44,211 nucleotides of DNA from Bordetella parapertussis (GCA_945864585.1 CAMBCF010000033.1:1-44211), one strand, 5' to 3'; shown: positions 27,263 to 35,732, counted from the stretch's first letter. A program made the numbers and translations. The notes: generated by a model not told the origin, from the letters alone.

Positions 27263-27913
27263 TTACCGGAAGAACTCGATCTTCGCCTCGCGGAACCAGA
27301 GGAAATTTGCCGGCGCCACCGAAATCGGCCCGTTGATGGCAAACACAGCGATCTCAAACTTGTCGCCGGGAGACACGATATTGTCGCCGAGCACGAGGCG
27401 GTTGGGCATGTTGAAGCCCTGGATCGCGGCCGGGCTCGGGCGGCCGGAGGCGCGCGGCATCACGCCATTGACCCAGATTTCCGCGTAGTCGTCGACAGTA
27501 ATGTGTAATACCGTCTTCGCGCCGGCGGTGTCGAAGCCCGCAGCGTTCGCCGGGATCGTCAAGGTCGTGCGATACCAGAAGAACGACACCATGCCGCCGC
27601 CGCGCCTGCCGCTAAGATCGGTGGGCAGAACCAGTTCCCAGCCCGAGTCGTCGAAGCCGACCAGCTCGGCATGGGGTTCGACGTCGTAGGTGGTCTTGAA
27701 TTGCGGGCGCGAGTCGCTGAGCGCGGGACACTCGACGAGCTTCGCTTCCTTCGCCCGCCATACCGCGCCGAACACCGCCGATCCTGCGTCGGTCATCAAA
27801 TCGACGACATGCACCGCTGGCAATAGTGGCGCGATCGGCGGCTGCGGCTGCAGCAGTGGCGGGATAGCTGGCGGTAGCGAATGCGTGGGCCGGATGTACG
27901 TGTTCGGAGGCAT
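27263..27913 (-). CDS. Stand-alone beta-sandwich (galactose-binding-like) domain protein
   Basis: The 216-residue product has a good AAAGGA site before ATG 27913. After a Pro-rich start (residues 1-35) it reads TTYDVEPHAELVGFDDSGWE, FFWYRTTLTIPANAAGF, VLHITVDDYAEIWVNGVMPR and NIVSPGDKFEIAVFAINGPI. This is a jelly-roll like the glycoside hydrolase family 2 sugar-binding domain. In many proteobacteria the same domain precedes an SMP-30/gluconolactonase beta-propeller, but here a stop follows the domain. It could be a naturally short form or the remnant of the fusion protein. No signal peptide is evident. It converges with the deleted 2-hydroxyacid dehydrogenase gene. Confidence 0.7.
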   Translation of the reverse strand: MPPNTYIRPTHSLPPAIPPLLQPQPPIAPLLPAVHVVDLMTDAGSAVFGAVWRAKEAKLVECPALSDSRPQFKTTYDVEPHAELVGFDDSGWELVLPTDLSGRRGGGMVSFFWYRTTLTIPANAAGFDTAGAKTVLHITVDDYAEIWVNGVMPRASGRPSPAAIQGFNMPNRLVLGDNIVSPGDKFEIAVFAINGPISVAPANFLWFREAKIEFFR

Positions 27914-27961
27914 ATTTGTGTCCTTTCGGTTGGATCGGCAACTATAAGCTCACAGCGATAA

Positions 27962-28336
27962 GAAAATCAATCCCGCTATTCGACGGGTGGCCGGCGTATT
28001 AAACTTACCATTCGTCACTTTCACTGCGATGCGCACGAAGTGCTCGGCGTCTACAGCGGCGAGGTGACAGCGCAGTTCGGCGGGGACGAGGGGATAGTGG
28101 TTACCGCGCAGCCCGGTGATGTCATCGTGCTGCCCGCGGGCACCGGGCATAAGAAGCTTTCATCGCGCGGTGTGCTGGGGATCGTGGGCGCCTATCCGGC
28201 GGGCCAGCATCCCGACATGTGCACGCCGTTGCTGTCGAGCCCGCAGCGACAGGCAGCCGCCATAGCGCGCGTTACGCTACCGCAACGTGATCCGTTCTAC
28301 GGTGAAGGCGGACCGCTGCTCGCCCACTGGAAATGA
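27962..28336 (+). pseudogene. Cupin (YjlB-like) lacking its N-terminal part
   Basis: The open frame reads IRHFHCDAHEVLGVYSGEVT, QPGDVIVLPAGTGHKKL and GVVGAYPAGQ-like GIVGAYPAGQHPDMC, a clear match to the YjlB family of cupins. Those proteins have a further N-terminal section of roughly 50-60 residues before the HxH motif. Here the homology begins abruptly near 28005 and no ATG, GTG or TTG lies between it and the upstream stop at 27959-27961. GTG 28040 would remove the metal-binding histidines. It is therefore most likely a 5'-truncated gene. Confidence 0.65.
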
Positions 28337-28444
28337 GTAAATGTTTGCGTCCGCGCTTATCGGTGCGCAGAAAAGCGGCGAACACTCCTCCCGAGTACTG
28401 CGGCGCAGGGTTAGTTTGCAGATATACATTGTCGGGGCACATTG

Positions 28445-28747
28445 CTACTCAGGAACAAGGATGAATCGACAGAGGGTGCGAACCACAAACCAATACACCA
28501 CCAGCGCCACTACACCGGCTATCGGCAGCCCACTGGACCAAACGTAGATGGCGGTAAGCGTATTACCGAGTACGGTAGTCAGCAAAATGACAAGCCCCAC
28601 TTCCCCGAACACGGCGGCAATTACAGCAACAATCACGATGTGGCTGTACGACGAACGCAGCTTGACGCCACAAGCTGAACATAAGAACGCTGCCCGAACA
28701 TCGAGCGTCGAAACTCGTCCATTGCACCGCGGGCAGATCAGTGGCAT
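28445..28747 (-). CDS. Small zinc-ribbon membrane protein, hypothetical
   Basis: The 100-residue protein has an N-terminal zinc ribbon with Cys5 and Cys8 (CPRC) and Cys23 and Cys26 (CSAC). Two hydrophobic helices follow, at about 36-58 (HIVIVAVIAAVFGEVGLVIL) and 72-95 (GLPIAGVVALVVYWFVV). The ribbon would face the cytoplasm. The design resembles many uncharacterised DUF983/zinc-ribbon-type proteins, and I do not assign a function. Start ATG 28747. Its neighbours are a truncated cupin (convergent) and an MBL-fold gene (divergent). I saw no recognisable element in the short flanking gaps 28337-28444 and 28748-28969. Confidence 0.65.
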   Translation of the reverse strand: MPLICPRCNGRVSTLDVRAAFLCSACGVKLRSSYSHIVIVAVIAAVFGEVGLVILLTTVLGNTLTAIYVWSSGLPIAGVVALVVYWFVVRTLCRFILVPE

Positions 28748-28969
28748 AGCCTCTACAAACTAACGTCCCGCATTACCGTACCTTTTACGTTTCGTTATCC
28801 GCACCATATTCTTGCCCGGTAAGAATCCGTGCTGTTGACCGTTCAGCAACCGGCGGATACATTGCGGGTTCGCGAAAAAGGCGGATTAAAATATCCCACA
28901 CCAGAACGACACCGGCCGATGACTATATCAGCCTCCGTTAGTGACTTCGATTTTCCAGGAGAGCCATTC

Positions 28970-29950
28970 ATGACGATGTGCAGGCGCTTTGTTGACAAGA
29001 GTCTTACTCCTGCTGTGACGGTTTTTCTCGTCTCATTCGCCTTATTTGCCGTCACTGCCGCCCCGGCAGGGGCGCAACGCACGTATGATCGTCTGCCGAT
29101 CGTCAAGGAAGGCACAACTGTCAGGATTTCGCCGCATGTTTATGTGATCCCCGACGAGAACGCACGTGGGGTACCCAATGTCGGCATCATCGTCGGCAGC
29201 CGCGCAACCCTGGTGGTCGATCCCGGCATGGGACTGAAGAGCGGGCAGGCCGTGGTACGCGAAATGGCGAAGCTCAGCGCGAACACGGAGGTCTATCTCG
29301 TCAATACGCATTTTCATCCGGAACATACCACCGGAGAGGCGGCATTTCCGCCGAACGTAAAAATCATCCGCGCCGTGGCGCAACAGCAGGACATCGAAGA
29401 AATGGGGCTCAAAGTCGTGGCGGAATTCAGCAGCCGCTCGCCTGAACTGACCGAATTGTTGAAAGACATCAAGGGTTTTCGTGCGCCGGCGGAAACCTTC
29501 GAGCGCGACAAGACGCTCGACCTGGGCGGCGTGCGGGTGAAGCTTATGCGGCTGGGACCCGCACACACGCGCGGCGACACCGCGATCTTTGTCGAGGGCG
29601 ATAGTGTGCTGTTCTCCGGCGATCTCGCGATGAAGCAGGCGTTTCCCGCATTCGCAACACCGCAATCGCGCGCGGACAACTGGATTACCAGCCTTGACAC
29701 ACTGGGCGCGCTGCGTCCGTCGCAAGTCGTCGGTGCGCATTACGGCATGGGCGACGCGTCCATCATTTCCGCGTATCGCGGCTACTTCACGGCGTTGCGC
29801 GAGCGCGTGGCCGAAATGAAACGGCAAGGCAAATCGTCGGACGAAACCGCTACCACGCTGCGCAATGAGTTTCGCGCGAAATATCCGGACTGGGACCAGC
29901 CGCTGCGCGTGCACTCGGCCGCGACGGCGATTTACGCGGAGTTGCGCTGA
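28970..29950 (+). CDS. Exported MBL-fold metallo-hydrolase
   Basis: I start at ATG 28970, preceded by AGGAGA; an upstream extension of 47 codons has no family character. The 327-residue product has a signal peptide (to about residue 36, APAGAQ) and a metallo-beta-lactamase fold: VGIIVGSRATLVVDPGMG, the metal motif THFHPEHTTG at residues 113-122, GPAHTRGDTAIFV, SGDLAMKQ and VVGAHYGMGD. The canonical HxHxDH is HFHPEH here, Asp to Glu at position 118. Such periplasmic MBL proteins include cyclase-like and quinoprotein-linked hydrolases; the substrate is unknown. It is followed by a deleted tctC gene 73 bp on. Confidence 0.88.
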   Translation: MTMCRRFVDKSLTPAVTVFLVSFALFAVTAAPAGAQRTYDRLPIVKEGTTVRISPHVYVIPDENARGVPNVGIIVGSRATLVVDPGMGLKSGQAVVREMAKLSANTEVYLVNTHFHPEHTTGEAAFPPNVKIIRAVAQQQDIEEMGLKVVAEFSSRSPELTELLKDIKGFRAPAETFERDKTLDLGGVRVKLMRLGPAHTRGDTAIFVEGDSVLFSGDLAMKQAFPAFATPQSRADNWITSLDTLGALRPSQVVGAHYGMGDASIISAYRGYFTALRERVAEMKRQGKSSDETATTLRNEFRAKYPDWDQPLRVHSAATAIYAELR

Positions 29951-30023
29951 TGTCCTTCGAGGGCTTGGCTGCCCGTGGATACGTTGGCCGCCGGCAAAGA
30001 ATAGGGTTGGAAAATCCACTACT

Positions 30024-30617
30024 ATGAAAAATATGTATAAGTGTATGTTTTTATTCATTATTTTTTATTTTCCCTTCGCCGGTGTCGAGGCGCAACCCTA
30101 TCCCGCGAGACCGATACGCCTGGTGGCGCCGGTGCCGCCGGGCGGCAGCAACGACATTCTGTCGCGCATCACCGCGCAAACCATGAGTCCGGGTCTCGGC
30201 CAGCCCATGGTGATCGATAACCGCGCCGGCGCCGCCGGCATGATCGGTGCCGACAACGTCGCAAAATCAGCGCCCGACGGCTACAGCATCCTCTAAGGGA
30301 TAGCGCCCGCGCTGACCGATTTGATGGGCGGGCATCTGCAACTGGCGATGACCAGCCCGCCTTCCGTAATGTCGCAAGTGCAGAGTGGGCGCTTGAGAGC
30401 GCTCGCCGTGGGCAGCGAAAAACGCAGCGTGTTCCTGCCCGGCATACCGACCATCACCGAATCCGGCTTCGCCGGCTATCGGGCCGATTACTGGTGGGGC
30501 ATCGCCGCGCCGGCAAAAATGCCGATTGAAATCGTCAATCGTCTCGCCGCCGAGCTCAACAAGGCGCTGCAATCGGCAGAGTTGAGGCAACGCGGTTGTA
30601 GCGATGCCCGCGGATAG
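30024..30617 (+). pseudogene. TctC/Bug substrate-binding protein with an internal deletion and lost C terminus
   Basis: From ATG 30024 the frame gives a signal peptide and a TctC start (PYPARPIRLVAPVPPGGSND, AGMIGADNVAKSAPDGYSIL). A TAA at 30294-30296 interrupts it. The same frame continues GIAPALTDLMGGHLQLAM, VQSGRLRALAVGSEKRSVFL and IPTITESGFAGYRADYWWG. In intact homologues about 85-90 residues separate these parts, ending in HVPYKG before APAxTDL, so the TAA is the chimeric codon created by an internal deletion. The end (LRQRGCSDARG then stop at 30615) also lacks the last 40 or so residues. Non-functional. Confidence 0.85.
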
Positions 30618-30722
30618 CCGGGCAACAATGTGATCGAGGCCGCGCGTCACAGTGTAGAGGATGCGTGTGTCCATTCTGATCGCCACCACTTTACTTTGGC
30701 GCAGCATGTAGCGCGATCCTTC

Positions 30723-31340
30723 TTAACCCTTGTACACCGCCAGCACGGCTTTGACCGCCGGACGTTCGTTCATGCGCTTGAAGTGGTCGTGCACCTTGGG
30801 GAATTTCGCGATGTCAACCTTGTCGCCCTCGAGCCAGCCGCTGATGGTGTAGAGATACGCGTCGCAGATGCTGTAGGCAGCGCCCATCACCCACGGCCCA
30901 TTCAGCATATCGTTCTCGATGAGGGTATAGCAGTCGGCCATATTTTGCGGCACTTTCGCCTTCATCGTTTCCTGCGCCGCGGCATCGTCCGACCAGCGCG
31001 CGCCGCGCCGCCCGTGCGCGTGCGCCGGATGCACGGTGGCACACAGATAGCTGTTGAAGGCTTGTGCCATCGCGAACTCGTACGGATCGGCCGGCGCCAG
31101 CTTCGCCTGCGGATAGGATTGCGCGATCCAGCCGAGGATCGCCGGGGTTTCGGTCAGAATGCCGCGCTCGGTGATCAGCGCGGGCACGCGGCCCTTCGGA
31201 TTTACTTTCAGGTATTCGGGCTTGCGTTGATCGCCCTGCATGAAGTCGAGTTTTACAGTCTCGTATTGTGCGCCGGCTTCTTCGAGCGCGATGTGGGATG
31301 CAAGCGCGCAGGTGCCGGTCGCCCAGAACAGTTTCAACAT
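30723..31340 (-). CDS. Glutathione S-transferase family protein
   Basis: The 205-residue protein starts MLKLFWATGTCALASHIALE. The thioredoxin-like N-terminal domain has VNPKGRVPALITERGILTET (the cis-Pro and glutathione-binding region). The helical C-terminal domain includes GPWVMGAAYSICDAYLYTI. It resembles bacterial beta-class GSTs, with Cys at the catalytic loop (TGTCALA). It conjugates or reduces electrophiles with glutathione in the cytoplasm. It follows a tctC gene on the same strand by 29 bp, so the pair is probably an operon. Length is normal. Confidence 0.92.
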   Translation of the reverse strand: MLKLFWATGTCALASHIALEEAGAQYETVKLDFMQGDQRKPEYLKVNPKGRVPALITERGILTETPAILGWIAQSYPQAKLAPADPYEFAMAQAFNSYLCATVHPAHAHGRRGARWSDDAAAQETMKAKVPQNMADCYTLIENDMLNGPWVMGAAYSICDAYLYTISGWLEGDKVDIAKFPKVHDHFKRMNERPAVKAVLAVYKG

Positions 31341-31369
31341 GGCAGTTCTCCTTGGTTAATTTCGGACTG

Positions 31370-32356
31370 TTACTCGATTTGCATCTTTCGCTCTTTGACC
31401 AGGCGCGCGTATTTCTTGACCTCAGAGGCGAGCAGGGCGCCCAGTTCCTCGGGAGTGCTGGCCATGATCTCGAACTCCTCGTGCCGGGTGCGCAGAACAA
31501 TATCCTGCAATCGAAGCACGTCTTTCAACTTCGCGTTCAGCGTGTTCACTATAGTGCGCGGCGTTCCTTTAGGAGCCATCAGCCAGTGCCATGCGGAGAA
31601 TTCGAACCCGGGAACGCCGCTCTCGATCACGGTAGGCACCTCCGGCATCGAGAATGCGCGCTTGGTGCCTGTGACGGCGATGGCGCGCATGCGGCCCGAG
31701 GCGACATGCTGGGTCGCCCCGGCAATCGCGAGGTAACTCATCGAGACTTCACCGCTCATGATCGCGATGATCACGGGCCCGCCACCCTTAAAGTGCACCG
31801 GCGTCATGGTGACACCGGTCAGCATGCTGAAAAGTTCGGCGGCAATATGCGGATTGGAGCCCGCGCCGGCGGTGCCGTAGTTGATCTGATCGGGCCTGGC
31901 CTTGGCGAGCGCAATCAACTCGCGCACATTCTTCACCGGCACGGAGGGATGCAGCGCAATCATCGATCCCTGATTGACCATCAGCATGATCGGCTCAAAA
32001 TCGCGCAACACGTCGTACGGTGGCTTGCTATGCAGCGCCGGATTGGCGACGAATGGCAGCGTGTTCGAAAGTACTGTGTAGCCGTCGGGCGCCGAGCGCG
32101 CAACCGCCACCGTGCCGATGGTGCCAGACGCGCCGCTGCGATTGTCAACGATGACTTGCTGCCCCAATGCCTCGGCGAGTTTCGGGCTTAGCAGCCGTGC
32201 GAGCACGTCGCCGCTGCCACCGGGCGGAAACGGGATGATCCAGCGGATCGGCTTTGCAGGGTAGCTGCCGCCTTGAGTACCTTGGGCGAGCACAGACCCA
32301 ATGGTCAGGATCGCCAGACCCAACGCTGCCCCCCAATACACAACACTGTTCTTCAT
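31370..32356 (-). CDS. TctC/Bug substrate-binding protein
   Basis: The 328-residue product has a signal peptide (about 1-24, ending VLAQ) and TctC landmarks SYPAKPIRWIIPFPPGGSGD, VDNRSGASGTIGTVAVARSA, PDGYTVLSN and MPEVPTVIESGVPGFEFSAW. It is upstream of a GST gene in the same direction and divergent from another tctC at 32560, with 203 bp between the start codons. As for all tctC genes in this window, no TctA/TctB membrane partner lies nearby, so it must share a permease encoded elsewhere or act in sensing. Ligand unknown. Confidence 0.92.
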   Translation of the reverse strand: MKNSVVYWGAALGLAILTIGSVLAQGTQGGSYPAKPIRWIIPFPPGGSGDVLARLLSPKLAEALGQQVIVDNRSGASGTIGTVAVARSAPDGYTVLSNTLPFVANPALHSKPPYDVLRDFEPIMLMVNQGSMIALHPSVPVKNVRELIALAKARPDQINYGTAGAGSNPHIAAELFSMLTGVTMTPVHFKGGGPVIIAIMSGEVSMSYLAIAGATQHVASGRMRAIAVTGTKRAFSMPEVPTVIESGVPGFEFSAWHWLMAPKGTPRTIVNTLNAKLKDVLRLQDIVLRTRHEEFEIMASTPEELGALLASEVKKYARLVKERKMQIE

Positions 32357-32559
32357 GATTACCCTTCAGAAAATTGCCGGACGGCAGATATGCGCATCGT
32401 CGCATCCGCATACTGTAGATCATCGCATGCTTGAACAAAACCTGCTGGATAGGGGCCAGTATCGTCTTTACAGCTACGTGGAGAACACTTCAAAACAAGA
32501 GCAGTGAGCCTTTCGCGGCATACCGCCGACGCGGCGCGAAGTGCGGTATCCTGCGCGGC

Positions 32560-33555
32560 ATGCAAAATTTAATCTCATCATCTGTCGTTTTTCATTTTAC
32601 CGCGCGCGCTGCATGCTGTTTCATCCTGCTCGCAATACCGGCGGCAAACGCACAGGAGTATCCCGCGAAAGCGATACGCTTCGTAGTCCCGTTTCCAGCG
32701 GGCGGGCCGCTCGATATTTCAGCGCGCGTCATTGGTCAGAAGCTGACCGAGGTGTGGAAGCAGCCGGTGATCATCGACAATCGCCCCGGCGCGGGCGGCA
32801 ACATCGGCGCCGACAATGTTGCGAAAAGTGCTCCTGACGGCTACAGCATACTGATGGGTGCGGTGAGCACGCACGCGATCAATCCCAATTTGTATGCGAA
32901 GATGCCATACGATGCGCTGCGCGATTTCGCGCCGATTACGCTGGTGACCACGGTGCCCAATGTGCTGGTGGTGCACCCAATCGTGCCGGCGAAGAACGTA
33001 CGTGAGTTGATCGCACTCGCCAGGTCGCGGCCCGGACAACTGAATTTCGCCTCCGGCAGCACCGGCAGCACCGGACACCTGGCGGGCGAATTGTTCAAGA
33101 CCATGGCCCGCGTCGATATGGTGCATGTGCCTTACAAGGGCGCCGCGCCCGCCGTCACCGATCTTGTTGCCGGACATGTTTCACTGATGTTCGACAATCT
33201 CGCTTCTGCGTTGCCGCAAATCAAGGCCGGCCGCACGCGCGCACTGGCGGTAACCACGCTCGCGCGTTCGGCGATGGTTCCTGATCTGCCCACCATCGAC
33301 GAAGCGGGCTTGAAAGGGTTTGATCTCAGCACGTGGTTTGGTGTGTTTGCTCCGGCGGGTGTGCCGCCCTCCATCCTCGGCGCGCTGCATCGCGAAATCA
33401 CACGGGCACTCGATGCCGCTGATCTACGTAGCCGCCTCACTGCCATCGGCGCGCAACCCATGCCCAACACGCCCGAAGCATTCGCCGCGTTCATCAAGGC
33501 GGAACACGCCAAATACGCACAAGTCATCAAGGTCTCCGGCGCGCGCGTGGACTGA
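32560..33555 (+). CDS. TctC/Bug substrate-binding protein
   Basis: I choose ATG 32560 (331 residues) because it places the signal peptide (to about residue 30, AANAQ) at the N terminus; the frame upstream has no such character. Typical motifs follow: EYPAKAIRFVVPFPAGGPLD, IDNRPGAGGNIGADNVAKSA, HVPYKGAAPAVTDLVAGHVS and PDLPTIDEAGLKGFDLSTW. It is divergent from the tctC at 31370. Its sequence is close to the deleted tctC at 30024 (both have GADNVAKSAPDGYSIL), so those two may be paralogues from a local duplication. No permease gene adjoins it. Confidence 0.92.
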   Translation: MQNLISSSVVFHFTARAACCFILLAIPAANAQEYPAKAIRFVVPFPAGGPLDISARVIGQKLTEVWKQPVIIDNRPGAGGNIGADNVAKSAPDGYSILMGAVSTHAINPNLYAKMPYDALRDFAPITLVTTVPNVLVVHPIVPAKNVRELIALARSRPGQLNFASGSTGSTGHLAGELFKTMARVDMVHVPYKGAAPAVTDLVAGHVSLMFDNLASALPQIKAGRTRALAVTTLARSAMVPDLPTIDEAGLKGFDLSTWFGVFAPAGVPPSILGALHREITRALDAADLRSRLTAIGAQPMPNTPEAFAAFIKAEHAKYAQVIKVSGARVD

Positions 33556-33574
33556 GCTTGGGTTGCCCGGTAGC

Positions 33575-33597
33575 TTGGGCTGACGAAGGAAGCCCAA
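33575..33597. repeat. Intergenic hairpin of the REP type
   Basis: TTGGGCT (33575-33581) and AGCCCAA (33591-33597) form a 7-bp stem with a 9-nt loop, 20 bp after a tctC stop. A related GTTGGGGTTCG...CCAACCTAC arrangement follows at 33622-33652. Such GTTGGGCT/AACCTAC sequences are common dispersed repeats in environmental proteobacteria. It lies between two convergent genes and may end both transcripts. Confidence 0.6.
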
Positions 33598-33675
33598 CAC
33601 CAGCAGTGCATCACATTCGAATGTTGGGGTTCGCTGCGCTCACCGCCAACCTACAAATTCCAGAGTCTACGTTCG

Positions 33676-34431
33676 CTAATCGTCATCCTGCGGGAATCGC
33701 ATAACGAGGGCCTCGAGCCCATTGCAGCCTGCCTTGATTTGGTATGCGTCCTCGCTGGGATCAACGAAAACCATTGACCATTGCGGCAGAGTCTCGCCAT
33801 TGGATTCCATGCTGCCGTTAGCCACGAAAACGTAATAGCCGCCGCCGACCTTGGGATCAGGCCCCATGGCCGACATGCGGCCGCCGAGCCGCAGCAATTG
33901 CGCCGACATATCGTCAGTAATTTTCTCCGGCCCGAAAACCGGTTCCCACGAGACTTCCTTGCGAAACTGCAGCACCGGCCGGGTGGACAAGCCTATATGC
34001 GGTGATACCCAGTTGCGCCGCTTGCTGGGTTTAAGTTTTTCCCTGTAGCCCGGTTTACTCAGATACACCGGCACGGAATCGCCAATGCGGTTGCGCAGTG
34101 CGATAAACGTCAATCCGTGCTGCCCGGCGATGAGCGGCCCATAAGCGCTGTGATGATCCTTGTACTGAAGCATCAGCGGACGCACTTCCGTTTTGGCCAT
34201 CATCCCCGCGCCCGACGGAAAAATCTGGAATTGGGCGACGCCGTGAAAGTGCGGAAGAATAGTTTCGTTCGCACTCATTTGCGTCATCAGTGCCTGCGGG
34301 CCGGGGGAAATTTCGGCAGTGCTGTAGCGCGGTCCGAAATAGGACGAGCCCCAGTGTTCGATGCCCGTCCCAGGAGAGATCACCGCCTTCAGATTGTCGA
34401 TTACCTCAGTTCCGTCTTTTGCGTGAATCAT
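33676..34431 (-). CDS. Cupin-superfamily-like protein, hypothetical
   Basis: The 251-residue product contains a cupin-like motif ILPHFHGVAQFQIFPSGAG near residue 60. A second beta-rich half (GGGYYVFVANGSMESNGETL, MVFVDPSEDAYQIKAG) suggests a two-domain arrangement. The second half lacks an obvious HxH, so only one metal site is likely. I cannot name the family more precisely. It lies 24 bp downstream of an enoyl-CoA hydratase/isomerase gene on the same strand and is probably co-transcribed, which points to a role in the same catabolic step. Start ATG 34431. Confidence 0.65.
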   Translation of the reverse strand: MIHAKDGTEVIDNLKAVISPGTGIEHWGSSYFGPRYSTAEISPGPQALMTQMSANETILPHFHGVAQFQIFPSGAGMMAKTEVRPLMLQYKDHHSAYGPLIAGQHGLTFIALRNRIGDSVPVYLSKPGYREKLKPSKRRNWVSPHIGLSTRPVLQFRKEVSWEPVFGPEKITDDMSAQLLRLGGRMSAMGPDPKVGGGYYVFVANGSMESNGETLPQWSMVFVDPSEDAYQIKAGCNGLEALVMRFPQDDD

Positions 34432-34455
34432 AGTGACGACCTCATGAAATTCGTA

Positions 34456-35238
34456 TTACCGCCCTTTGAACACCGGCGTGCGCTTTTCCTTGAAGGCGGC
34501 GACTGCTTCCGCGTGATCCTCGGTCTGCGAGCAGCGGGCCTGGTTGAAGGCTTCCTGGTCGAGCGTGGTCGCGAAACTGTCGGTCTCGGCGGAGAACAGA
34601 TTGCGCTTGATGGCCGCCACAGCCACCTGCGGCATATCGGCGATGCGCCGCGCAATCTCCAGGGTGGCGGTGCGCAAATCGGCGTCTTCCACCACGCGGT
34701 TGACGATACCGAGCTTCAGCGCCTCATCCGCGCCGACCATGTCGGGCAGCAGAAATAGCTCGCGCGCCTTGGCGGTGCCGACCAGACGCGTCAGGGTCCA
34801 GGTGCCGCCCCAGTCGCCGGAGAGGCCGATCTTCAGGAATGCGGTGGTGAAGCGCGCCGACTTGCCGGCGATACGCAGGTCGCAGGCGAGCGACATGCTC
34901 ATGCCCGCCCCGGCGGCGACACCGTTGATCATGCCGATGACGACCTTGGGGTGCTTGCGCATCGCCATCGGGATGGTGTTGGAAAACTGTATCCCGCGTG
35001 CCCGCGCTTCATAACCTCGCGCATTTCGCTCCCCCATGCTCTTCACGTCGCCACCCGAGCTGAACGCGCGACCGGCGCCAGTGATGACGATGCAGCGTAC
35101 ATCGTTGTCGTCGGCGTAGCGCTCCATGGCGCTCAGCAGCCCATTGCGTATATCCATGGACAACGCATTCAGCGCCTCCGGCCGGTTCAGGGTGAGGACG
35201 GCCACGCCGTCTTCGATCGATTCCAACAGGTCTGCCAT
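34456..35238 (-). CDS. Enoyl-CoA hydratase/isomerase family protein
   Basis: I start at ATG 35238 (MADLLESIEDGVAVLTLNRP) because GGAG lies 7 nt upstream; four residues more are possible. The 260-residue crotonase-fold protein has the oxyanion-hole segments CIVITGAGRAFSSGGDVKSM and NGVAAGAGMSMSLACDLRIA. The two glutamates of classic hydratases are not where expected: the second position reads AFLKIGLSGDWGGTWTL, with an Asp as in PaaG-type isomerases. It may therefore isomerise rather than hydrate. It is followed after 24 bp by the cupin-like gene. The VapBC pair lies just upstream on the same strand. Confidence 0.88.
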   Translation of the reverse strand: MADLLESIEDGVAVLTLNRPEALNALSMDIRNGLLSAMERYADDNDVRCIVITGAGRAFSSGGDVKSMGERNARGYEARARGIQFSNTIPMAMRKHPKVVIGMINGVAAGAGMSMSLACDLRIAGKSARFTTAFLKIGLSGDWGGTWTLTRLVGTAKARELFLLPDMVGADEALKLGIVNRVVEDADLRTATLEIARRIADMPQVAVAAIKRNLFSAETDSFATTLDQEAFNQARCSQTEDHAEAVAAFKEKRTPVFKGR

Positions 35239-35318
35239 TGCGTACTCCATAAGTTTGGTTGGGAGAATTTCAATTTTAAAGCAAGTGTCGAATTTGCATG
35301 AGTAAACCTCGTGTGCGA

Positions 35319-35732
35319 TCACTCAAACCACTTCACCAGTTCAAACCGCCTGCCCCTGCTAATGCGATACGTGCTGAAGTCGCGCACGTCCACCGTCAAT
35401 AGAGCGCGGCAGCCGGTTTCCTGCGCGAGCCACACGATGGCCGCATCGGTGAAATCCGGGCCCAAGGCGGCATAGCGCGCGAGTATCTGACTCACATCGG
35501 TGTAGGCCACTTCGGGAAGTTGAAGCACTTTATGCCGTGGCTGGCTCAGCCAGTCGAGCAGCCGCACTTTGCCCGCCGTGGAAAGAAAATAACAGGTTTC
35601 AGTCACCACAGGTGCGGGCACCAGCATTTCGCCTGTGTAGCGCGCCAGAAAGTCGCGCGCTGCGCGGTGCCGCGGGTCACGCGCGATGCCGAGTGCAACC
35701 AGAAACCCGGTATCGACCAGGACCTGTTTCAA
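35319..35732 (-). CDS. vapC: VapC-like PIN-domain ribonuclease toxin
   Basis: The 137-residue protein has the acidic residues of the PIN active site: Asp7 in VLVDTGFLVAL, Glu45 in VVTETCYFL, Asp96 in DFTDAAIVWLA and Asp115 in LLTVDVRDFSTYR. VapC toxins cleave tRNA or rRNA in the cytoplasm and are held inactive by the antitoxin encoded upstream. Its ATG overlaps the antitoxin stop by 4 bp, so translation is coupled. The gene appears complete, with length typical for the family. The pair is an independent module between catabolic genes. Confidence 0.9.
   Translation of the reverse strand: MKQVLVDTGFLVALGIARDPRHRAARDFLARYTGEMLVPAPVVTETCYFLSTAGKVRLLDWLSQPRHKVLQLPEVAYTDVSQILARYAALGPDFTDAAIVWLAQETGCRALLTVDVRDFSTYRISRGRRFELVKWFE

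Noticed and set aside
29042-30058. 338-codon minus-strand ORF opposite the MBL-fold gene
   Set aside because: Arg/His/Cys-rich shadow with no domain; the plus strand has signal peptide and metal motifs.
30630-31736. 368-codon plus-strand ORF opposite GST and tctC
   Set aside because: It covers two clear minus-strand genes and has no motifs.
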